NCBI GenBank assembly: GCA_012515455.1
Contig: JAAYYJ010000244.1
Location: forward strand, 1 to 6,442
Origin: Oligosphaeraceae bacterium
GTDB lineage: Bacteria > Verrucomicrobiota > Lentisphaeria > Oligosphaerales > Oligosphaeraceae
Direction: 5' to 3'
Length of the DNA stretch: 6,442 nucleotides
The stretch's first letter is position 1; every line of letters starts with the position of its first letter. A program made the translations under genes and the position numbers. Below are positions 1 through 5,844 of this stretch, piece after piece. Below the pieces are notes generated by a model that ran no database searches, was not told the origin of the DNA, and was given only the letters and a program-made list of their open reading frames with translations.

Positions 1-1
1 C

Positions 2-694
2 CGGGAAATTTACGAGGGTCTGCACTTCCGCAATCTGCCGGTCTTGCGCTATCGTCTGCAGCTGGCCTGGCTGTATCTGATGGAGGACAAAGCGAAGATG
101 GGGCTGGCACTGCTGACCCCGGTGCGTGAGCTGCCGTTTCGCGGCTGGCTGCTGCAGGCGGTTTTATGGCGTTCTCTGAATGAACCGGCGAAGGCTCTGC
201 AGAGTTATGCCCAGGCGGAAAAGGCTGCCCTGGCCGCGGAGGACGCCGCCGGGCTGGATCATACATTTTACACCAGTTATGCACTGGCCGCAGAAATTTC
301 CGGTCAAATTGACCAGGCCCTGGCGTTGTTCCGCAAGGCTTACCAGCTCAGTCCCGACAATCCTGATGCCTGCAATGGCCTGGGCTACACCCTGGCTGAT
401 AACCGGCGCGAGCTTCCCTTCGCCGCCGAATTGATCGCCAAGGCAGTGCAGGCCGACCCGGATAATGTCGCGTTCCTGGACAGCCTGGCCTGGGTCCGCT
501 TCCGGCAGCAGGATTTCCCGGGCGCCCTCGAGGCCATGATCCGGACTTTGCAGCTGATGCAAAGCGGCTTCGACGCCGATGGAGTGATCAGCAAACATGC
601 GGCGGAAATTTTTGCCGCCAACGGTCTGCAGCTCATGGCTGACTTCTTCCAGCTGCAGTCGCAATGGAATATCCAGGAGCAGGTGCAGCCATGA
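2..694 (+). CDS. Tetratricopeptide-repeat protein, C-terminal part (5' end outside window)
   Basis: The reading frame is open from the left edge to a TGA at 692-694, giving 230 residues with no start that must be accepted; a TTG at 44 is possible, but the frame continues upstream in coding-like sequence, so the gene is 5'-truncated by the window. About four helix-turn-helix TPR units are visible, roughly at fragment residues 51-84, 87-120, 121-155 and 156-189. The clearest ends in the typical A-x-x-L-S-P-D-N-P pattern, and the next carries the LGYTLAD...AV-x-x-D-P-D-N...DSLAW pattern common in bacterial TPR proteins with many repeats. TPRs are protein-interaction scaffolds, so no reaction can be assigned. 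No membrane segment is seen in this part; a signal peptide, if present, would be in the missing N-terminus. It lies 52 bp upstream of the first CNNM/CorC gene on the same strand and probably shares its transcript. The TPR call is secure; the specific role is unknown. Confidence 0.85.
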   Translation, partial: REIYEGLHFRNLPVLRYRLQLAWLYLMEDKAKMGLALLTPVRELPFRGWLLQAVLWRSLNEPAKALQSYAQAEKAALAAEDAAGLDHTFYTSYALAAEISGQIDQALALFRKAYQLSPDNPDACNGLGYTLADNRRELPFAAELIAKAVQADPDNVAFLDSLAWVRFRQQDFPGALEAMIRTLQLMQSGFDADGVISKHAAEIFAANGLQLMADFFQLQSQWNIQEQVQP

Positions 695-746
695 CCACCC
701 GCAGAGATTAAGCCGGGGCTGCACTAAACCGCACCGCAATCAGCCA

Positions 747-2180
747 ATGGAGATTTTTGCCAATTACCTGCCAATCAGTACCGCGATCCTGGTACTGCTG
801 GCGTTTTCAGCTTTTTTTTCCGGCTCGGAGACTGCGATTATGTCTCTCAGCCGGGCCCAGGTCAAGCGCATGGCTAATGGTACGCTGGGGGAACGGGCGG
901 CCTACCGGCTGCTCAAGCTGCCTCAGCGTCTGTTGGCGATTGTGCTGGTGGGGAACATGCTGGTCAATGTCCTGCTGACGGCCTTGTGTGCGACGCTGCT
1001 GTCCCGGATCATGCTGGGCAGTCCTGGACAACCGGGACTGTATGATGCGCTGCTGTTGCCGGCCTTGCAGGTGGCGGGCGTGCAGATGACAGAACCGGGC
1101 TGGAACAAGTTGCAGGAAGTGCTCGGCATTGTCCTGAATATCGCTTTGCTGACTCCCATTCTCATCATTTTCGGCGAACTCTCCCCTAAGAGCATTGCGT
1201 ACCGGAACAACCTGCAGTTCACCCGTTTTTCCGCCATCCCGCTGCTCTATTTCGGCAAGCTGCTCGCGCCGCTGTTGTGGCTGCTGCAGAGCATCAGCGC
1301 AGTGTTTCAGCGCCTGCTGGGACTCCACGGACCGCAGGATGCCTGGGGTATGCTGACCCAGGATGAGATCGCCGCCAGCCTCGCCGCCAGTGAGGCCGGC
1401 GGTGCGACCAGCGGACACGAACGCGAGCTGCTTGAGCGCATCATGCGCTTCGGGCATATCACCGCCAGCGATATCATGGTCCCCCGGACCGAGATTGTCG
1501 GGGTGGAGGACAGCTTGTCACTGCGGCAGGCCTTCGAGCAGATCCGGGTCAGTCAGCACAGCTTCCTGCCGGTGTACCACGAGGATTTCGATGACGTCTG
1601 GGGGGTGATCGCCTTTACGGATTTCCCCTACTGGCTGAACCGCCCGGAACAGGACCGCCCGCTGGCGGATTTCCGTACTGAGCTGGGGCGCAAAGGTGAG
1701 CGGCGTCTGCCGGTCTACAAGGTGTCTTTTGTGCCTCCCAGCGTGAAGATCGACCGGTTGCTGGCCGATATGCGCAAGCAGTCCATCCACTTCACCATTG
1801 TGGTGGGAGAGTATGGCGGGACTCTGGGCATTGTGACGATCAGCGCCATCCTCGAGGAAGTAATCGGCCGCTTCGCGACCAGCGGCGGGAATTACAACGA
1901 GTTGCGCCGGCTCAGCACTGATGACGGCTGGCTGGCCGATGGCCGGGCCCGCCTGCGGATTGTGGGCGAGAAGCTGAAGACGCAATTCCCCGGGGAATCC
2001 GACAGCATCGGTGGGCTGCTGATGGAAGTCATGGGCCGGGTCCCCGCCATCGGCGACAGAATTACCGCCGGCGGCTATGACCTGTGTGTCACCAGCATGG
2101 TCGGGAACCGGGTCGGCGCAGTGGCCATCCGTCCTCTGTTACTCCGGGCTGCGGAGGAGGAGGTGCTGGCTAATGCTTAG
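747..2180 (+). CDS. CNNM/CorC-family membrane protein (DUF21-CBS-CBS-CorC_HlyC), paralogue 1
   Basis: This 477-residue protein has the full family architecture. The DUF21/CNNM membrane domain spans about residues 8-195, with the signatures FFSGSETA (23-30), GNMLVN (69-74) and GELSPKSIAYRN (143-154). A CBS pair follows, CBS1 about 241-296 and CBS2 about 327-378, and then a CorC/HlyC domain at about 388-463. Family members are inner-membrane Mg2+/divalent-cation transporters or efflux regulators gated by adenine nucleotide binding to the CBS pair; the older name 'hemolysin' is misleading. The ATG at 747 is chosen because the first membrane helix follows immediately and upstream in-frame starts would run into the TPR gene. 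No clear Shine-Dalgarno precedes it. CBS2 is divergent: the usual VDEYG reads VGEYG (G354), and the Asp of the G-x-V-T-x-E-D motif is Ala367, whereas CBS1 keeps it as Asp292. The loop between GNMLVN and GELSPK looks longer than usual. An uninterrupted T8 run lies at 812-819. Family is certain; the transported ion is inferred. Confidence 0.93.
   Translation: MEIFANYLPISTAILVLLAFSAFFSGSETAIMSLSRAQVKRMANGTLGERAAYRLLKLPQRLLAIVLVGNMLVNVLLTALCATLLSRIMLGSPGQPGLYDALLLPALQVAGVQMTEPGWNKLQEVLGIVLNIALLTPILIIFGELSPKSIAYRNNLQFTRFSAIPLLYFGKLLAPLLWLLQSISAVFQRLLGLHGPQDAWGMLTQDEIAASLAASEAGGATSGHERELLERIMRFGHITASDIMVPRTEIVGVEDSLSLRQAFEQIRVSQHSFLPVYHEDFDDVWGVIAFTDFPYWLNRPEQDRPLADFRTELGRKGERRLPVYKVSFVPPSVKIDRLLADMRKQSIHFTIVVGEYGGTLGIVTISAILEEVIGRFATSGGNYNELRRLSTDDGWLADGRARLRIVGEKLKTQFPGESDSIGGLLMEVMGRVPAIGDRITAGGYDLCVTSMVGNRVGAVAIRPLLLRAAEEEVLANA
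2153..2163 (+). promoter_or_regulatory. Strong Shine-Dalgarno of the second CNNM/CorC gene
   Basis: GGAGGAGGAGG ends 9 nt before the ATG at 2173. It lies inside the coding sequence of the first paralogue, where it encodes a run of Glu near the C-terminus. It fixes the start of the second gene at 2173 rather than at the ATG at 2077 in the same frame, and together with the 8-bp gene overlap it suggests translational coupling of the two paralogues. Confidence 0.85.
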
Positions 2181-3504
2181 TCTGTTGATCTATCTTCTGT
2201 TGTTGTTGCTGCTGCTCTGCGGCAGTGCGTTTTTCAGCGGCAGCGAGATGGCGTTCAATGCGTCCAGCAAGCTGACTCTGAACAGCAAGGCCGAGAGCGG
2301 TGATGCGCGGGCCCAGGCGTTCTGCCGTTTTCTCAACGACAGCGAGCATTTTCTGGGCACGGTTTTGGTTGGCAACAACCTGGTCAATGTCAGCCTGGTC
2401 ACCATTGGTCAGATTCTGGTGGCGCAATACATTGTTGACAGTGCCTGGTTCCAGGAGTTCGTCTCCCGCTGGCCCGGCTTTGATTCCTGGAATGAGGTTC
2501 TTACCACCCTTCTGATTACACCGGTGGTGCTGATTTACTGTGAAATCCTGCCCAAGGCAGTGGTCCGTAACCGGGCGGATGGCTTCGCGCTGCTGATGGC
2601 CCGCCCGATGGAGCTGCTGGCCAGGCTGCTGGCCCCGGTTACCATCTTGGTCACGGCGGTCTCCCGCCGGATTTCCCGGCATTTTGGCCAGGAGAGTCTG
2701 AGCCACAGCGTGAGTAACGTCACGCGTGAGGATTTGAAAGTGATGGCCAGGATGGCGGCGGAGCAGGGCATGGTCGCGCATGATGCCGGCGCGATGCTGC
2801 AGATGGTCCTGGAACTCGACCAGAAACCGGTCGAGACGGTGATGATACCGCTGGTTGAGATTCGTTCTCTGGCGCTGAATGCCCGGGTTGAGGACGTGCA
2901 GTCACTGACGGCTGAGACCGGCTACTCCCGCTTCCCGGTCTATGACGGCCGGATCAATGAGATTGTCGGGGTGGTGAGTCTGCGTCAGATTATGGCCAGT
3001 CCGAAGATTGCCGGGATGCCCGAGGAGGTTCTGCTGCAGAGTCCCATTGCCGCCTTCGTCGACAGGAATATCTCGTATGTTCCGGAATCCAAGGGCATCA
3101 ACGAGCTGCTGTTCGAATTGCGCTACCAGGATTTGCCGTTGGCGGTGGTGGTCGATGAATATGGCGGCATGATCGGCATGGTCACGGTTGAAGACCTGGC
3201 TGAGCAGATTGTCGGCAATATCCAGGGCGAGAAAGAGCAGGAGTCGCTGCTCCTGCAACGCATCGGGAGCACTGCTTTCGAATGTGATGGCCGTTTGGGC
3301 ATCCGCGAGCTCGAGCGTTCGCTGGGATTCCGCATTGACAACCAGGGATATGAGACCGCCGCCGGATTGATTCTGAAACTGGCCGGGCGCATCCCGAAAG
3401 CGGGTGACAGTTTCCGCTTTCACGGCTGTACGGTTGCCGTGCTGGAGGTGAAGCATCACCGGATCAGTAAACTGCGTTTCACCCTGGACCACGACCGGAA
3501 GTAA
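2173..3504 (+). CDS. CNNM/CorC-family membrane protein (DUF21-CBS-CBS-CorC_HlyC), paralogue 2
   Basis: This 443-residue protein is homologous to the preceding one and built the same way. Its first membrane helix contains eight consecutive Leu (residues 8-15) and runs into FFSGSEMAF (20-28). GNNLVN is at 67-72 and CEILPKAVVRN at 123-133, where Cys replaces the usual Gly before the Glu. CBS1 lies at about 217-276, CBS2 at about 291-348 and the CorC/HlyC domain at about 358-437. CBS2 is canonical, with VVDEYGG (about 326-332) and VTVED ending at Asp341; in CBS1 the equivalent Asp is Gln272. The gene starts inside the end of paralogue 1 (8-bp overlap) behind a strong Shine-Dalgarno, so the two are almost certainly co-translated and may form a heteromer. 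The likely role is Mg2+/divalent-cation transport or its regulation in the cytoplasmic membrane, from family knowledge. Neither substrate nor direction of transport can be read from the sequence. Confidence 0.93.
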   Translation: MLSLLIYLLLLLLLLCGSAFFSGSEMAFNASSKLTLNSKAESGDARAQAFCRFLNDSEHFLGTVLVGNNLVNVSLVTIGQILVAQYIVDSAWFQEFVSRWPGFDSWNEVLTTLLITPVVLIYCEILPKAVVRNRADGFALLMARPMELLARLLAPVTILVTAVSRRISRHFGQESLSHSVSNVTREDLKVMARMAAEQGMVAHDAGAMLQMVLELDQKPVETVMIPLVEIRSLALNARVEDVQSLTAETGYSRFPVYDGRINEIVGVVSLRQIMASPKIAGMPEEVLLQSPIAAFVDRNISYVPESKGINELLFELRYQDLPLAVVVDEYGGMIGMVTVEDLAEQIVGNIQGEKEQESLLLQRIGSTAFECDGRLGIRELERSLGFRIDNQGYETAAGLILKLAGRIPKAGDSFRFHGCTVAVLEVKHHRISKLRFTLDHDRK

Positions 3505-3600
3505 CCACGGCCTGCGCCTCCAGCGCACGGCGCAAATCAATAATACCATAACCACAATTCAAAACCAGAAAGGCACAGGGGTTTTTCTCTGTTGATGTTA

Positions 3601-3634
3601 CAATTGCCGCGTTTGTCCGGCAATTGCCGTTTTT
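3601..3634 (+). terminator. Possible intrinsic terminator or leader hairpin between the CNNM/CorC genes and fusA
   Basis: CAATTGCCG (3601-3609) pairs perfectly with CGGCAATTG (3618-3626) around an 8-nt loop. A run of five T follows at 3630-3634 after a CCG spacer. This could end the TPR-CNNM/CorC transcript 97 nt after the last stop codon. A competing, weaker hairpin (TGCCG 3625-3629 with CGGCA 3639-3643) shares the base of the right arm, so the two cannot form together. The stem is only moderately GC-rich and the T run is short and displaced, so the terminator call is tentative. I found no convincing -35/-10 pair for fusA in this region; TACAAT at 3599-3604 resembles a -10 box but lacks a matching -35. 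Confidence 0.4.
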
Positions 3635-3641
3635 GTACCGG
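3601..3641 (+). repeat. Tandem imperfect 20/21-bp repeat upstream of fusA
   Basis: Unit 1 (3601-3620) and unit 2 (3621-3641) both begin with CAATTGCCG, continue with a T-rich stretch ending TTTGT, and end with CCGG. They differ by two substitutions (CG versus TT after CAATTGCCG) and one inserted A. The junction contains the 12-bp perfect palindrome CGGCAATTGCCG (3618-3629). The spacing is about two helical turns. The array sits 53-93 nt upstream of the fusA start, so a regulatory role (operator or RNA structure) is possible but not shown. Confidence 0.7.
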
Positions 3642-3693
3642 CAGTATTGGGGCTGAACATTATTCTGATTGATCTCCTGGAAAAAAGACACTA

Positions 3694-5778
3694 ATGGAAA
3701 GAACGTTTGCTATTGATCACGTGCGCAACATCGGCATCATGGCTCATATTGATGCCGGCAAGACCACCTGTACTGAGAGAATGCTGTATTACACCGGCCG
3801 GACTCATAAGCTGGGTGAGACTCATGATGGCCAGGCGACCATGGACTTCATGGTTCAGGAGCAGGAACGCGGCATTACCATCGCCAGTGCCGCAACCACC
3901 TGTGTCTGGCACGACCACCAGATCAACATTATCGATACCCCCGGACACGTCGATTTCACCGTCGAAGTCGAGCGCAGCCTGAGGATCCTTGATGGCGCCA
4001 TCGGTCTGTTCTGTGCTGTAGGCGGGGTGGAGCCGCAATCCGAGACCGTCTGGCGCCAGGCCACCAAATATAACGTCCCCCGCATCTGCTTCGTGAACAA
4101 AATGGACCGCACCGGGGCGGATTTCTTTGCCGTGGTGGAGAAAATCCGTTCCATCCTGGGAGCCAATGCAGTACCCATTGCCATTCCGATGGACCAGGGG
4201 CCGGAGTTCAAGGGCATTATTGATTTGGTCAAGATGTGCCAGGTCCGGTACATCGAAGACCCCAGCGGGACGATTCCGCAAGAGGAGCCCTTGAGCGAAG
4301 AATGGCGCCCGCTGGCGGAGAAATGGCGCCAGAATCTGCTTGAGAGTGTGGCCGAGCTGGACGAGGCCCTGTTCGACAAGTATTGTGCCGGGGAGGAGCT
4401 GTCTGAGGCCGAGATTGTCGCGGCTGTCCGGACCGCCACCCGCACGCACCTGATCTGCCCGGTTCTCTGCGGCAGTGCTTTTCGCAACAAAGGCGTGCGC
4501 CGGCTGTTGAATGCGGTGGTCAATTATCTCCCCAGTCCCCTTGATGTTCCGGTTACCGAGGGCAAGGATTTGGGCGGCGAGAGCATCACCCGTGAGACCA
4601 GCGACGCAGTTCCCTTATCGGCATTGGCGTTCAAAGTGGTGAGCAACAAGCATGTCGGCAAGCTGGTCTATGTCCGGGTATACTCCGGGGTACTGCAGGC
4701 CGGCAGTTACATCTACAATGCCAGCAAGGAAAAACAGCAGCGCATCAGCCGGATCTTCCGGATGCATGCCAACCATCAGGAGAACGTCGACCAGCTTAAC
4801 TGCGGTGAGATTGGCGCCTTGGTCGGTCTGTCGGATACGGTGACCGGCGACACGCTTTGTGATCCGGAGAATCCGATTGTTCTGGAGCAGATTGAGTTCC
4901 CCGAACCGGTGATCAGCGTTGCGGTTTCTCCGCGCAAGCGCAACGATCGTGAGAAGCTGATGTCGGCGCTGGCCAAGCTGGTGGAGGAAGACCCGACCTT
5001 CTCGGTGAAGGTCGACAGCGAGACCGAGGACACCCTGATTTCCGGCATGGGAGAATTGCATCTGGATATCATCCTGGACCGCCTGCGCCGGGAATTCTTG
5101 GTTGAAGTTGACAGCGGAGCCCCTGAGGTCGCGTATCGTGAGACCATCAGCCGCAGTATTGAGCACGAAGAGCGTTTCAAGAAACAATCTGGCGGGCATG
5201 GCCAGTACGCTCACATTATCTTCCGCCTGGAGCCCCTGCCGGCCGGCAGCGGCTTCGAGTTTGTGGATGAGGTCAAGGGCGGCAACATCCCGCGGGAGTA
5301 CATTCCGGCAGTTGAGAAGGGCATCAAGGATGCCATGGCCAAGGGGCCGAAGGCTGGCTGTCCCTGCGTGGATTTCCGTCTGACGCTGCTGGACGGTTCT
5401 GCGCACGATGTCGACAGTTCGGAGATGTCTTTCCGGACTTGTGCTTCGATCGGTTTCAAGAGTGCCTTCCTGAAGGCTGAGGCGCAGCTCCTGGAGCCGG
5501 TGATGAAACTGACCATCACCACTCCGGAAGAATTTGCCGGTTCTATCACCGGTAATCTCTGCGGCCGGCGGGGCCGGATTCAGGGTATGGATATGATCGC
5601 CGGCGGGCAGGTTATTCATGCCCTGGCGCCTTTGGCCAATCTCTTCGGTTATACCAGTGATTTGCGCAATTTGACTCAGGGTCGCGCGGGCTTCAATATG
5701 TCCTTCGAGTTCTGCGAGCCTGTACCCCAGAGCATTGCCGAGGCGGTGATTTTGGAACGGCGCAAACGCCGGGGCTGA
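3694..5778 (+). CDS. fusA: Translation elongation factor G
   Basis: This full-length 694-residue protein is the GTPase that drives tRNA-mRNA translocation and, with ribosome recycling factor, ribosome recycling in the cytoplasm. All G motifs are intact: AHIDAGKTT (17-25), the switch I block ending RGITIASAATT (59-69), DTPGH (81-85, with the catalytic His85), NKMD (135-138) and GSAF (260-263). Domain II starts near 305, domain III carries SGMGELHLDII (450-460), and domain IV follows from about 475. Its tip loops are SGGHGQYAH (499-507) and GSAHDVDSSEMSF (568-580), and the second holds His571, equivalent to the translocation-critical His583 of E. coli. Domain V includes GSITGNLCGRRGRIQGMD (616-633), which departs from the common GDVIGDLNRRRG form. 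The ATG at 3694 gives the normal N-terminus; only a weak GGA lies 13-15 nt upstream. The gene is not next to rpsL, rpsG or tuf, so it is either a relocated sole copy or a second EF-G paralogue. Confidence 0.96.
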   Translation: MERTFAIDHVRNIGIMAHIDAGKTTCTERMLYYTGRTHKLGETHDGQATMDFMVQEQERGITIASAATTCVWHDHQINIIDTPGHVDFTVEVERSLRILDGAIGLFCAVGGVEPQSETVWRQATKYNVPRICFVNKMDRTGADFFAVVEKIRSILGANAVPIAIPMDQGPEFKGIIDLVKMCQVRYIEDPSGTIPQEEPLSEEWRPLAEKWRQNLLESVAELDEALFDKYCAGEELSEAEIVAAVRTATRTHLICPVLCGSAFRNKGVRRLLNAVVNYLPSPLDVPVTEGKDLGGESITRETSDAVPLSALAFKVVSNKHVGKLVYVRVYSGVLQAGSYIYNASKEKQQRISRIFRMHANHQENVDQLNCGEIGALVGLSDTVTGDTLCDPENPIVLEQIEFPEPVISVAVSPRKRNDREKLMSALAKLVEEDPTFSVKVDSETEDTLISGMGELHLDIILDRLRREFLVEVDSGAPEVAYRETISRSIEHEERFKKQSGGHGQYAHIIFRLEPLPAGSGFEFVDEVKGGNIPREYIPAVEKGIKDAMAKGPKAGCPCVDFRLTLLDGSAHDVDSSEMSFRTCASIGFKSAFLKAEAQLLEPVMKLTITTPEEFAGSITGNLCGRRGRIQGMDMIAGGQVIHALAPLANLFGYTSDLRNLTQGRAGFNMSFEFCEPVPQSIAEAVILERRKRRG

Positions 5779-5786
5779 CCGGTATT

Positions 5787-5838
5787 GCGGGTGCGCTTGC
5801 CCGCTCCGGAGACATGCCGCCGGGGCGGGCAGGGGCAT
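5787..5838. other. GC-rich inverted repeats between convergent fusA and the mutarotase gene
   Basis: The 66-bp convergent gap holds GCGGG (5787-5791) opposite CCCGC (5800-5804), extendable by two G-T wobbles. It also holds ATGCC (5814-5818) opposite GGCAT (5834-5838), enclosing CCGC/GCGG (5817-5820 and 5825-5828). No T run follows on either strand, so these are not classic intrinsic terminators. Their place between convergent genes makes transcript-end structures plausible but unproven. Confidence 0.3.
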
Positions 5839-5844
5839 TGCCTA

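Noticed and set aside
164..739. 191-codon minus-strand open frame opposite the TPR gene
   Set aside because: The plus strand shows clear TPR periodicity; the minus frame has no recognisable features.
597..746. Upstream ATG at 597 as the start of the first CNNM/CorC gene
   Set aside because: The extra 50 residues lie mostly inside the TPR gene, resemble no family N-terminus, and precede the expected first helix by too far.
2077..2172. Upstream ATG at 2077 as the start of the second CNNM/CorC gene
   Set aside because: It would overlap paralogue 1 by about 100 bp and add an Arg/Trp/Cys-rich segment foreign to the family; the ATG at 2173 has a strong Shine-Dalgarno and directly begins the first membrane helix.
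3599..3604. TACAAT as a -10 box for fusA
   Set aside because: No acceptable -35 hexamer lies 16-18 nt upstream, and the hexamer overlaps the hairpin arm.
3691..4449. 252-codon minus-strand open frame over the EF-G GTPase domain
   Set aside because: It is a shadow of the conserved G-motif coding region with no domain of its own.
4615..5838. 407-codon minus-strand open frame across the second half of fusA
   Set aside because: It is antisense to a clearly conserved EF-G reading frame, shows no recognisable domain, and arises from GC-rich codon bias.
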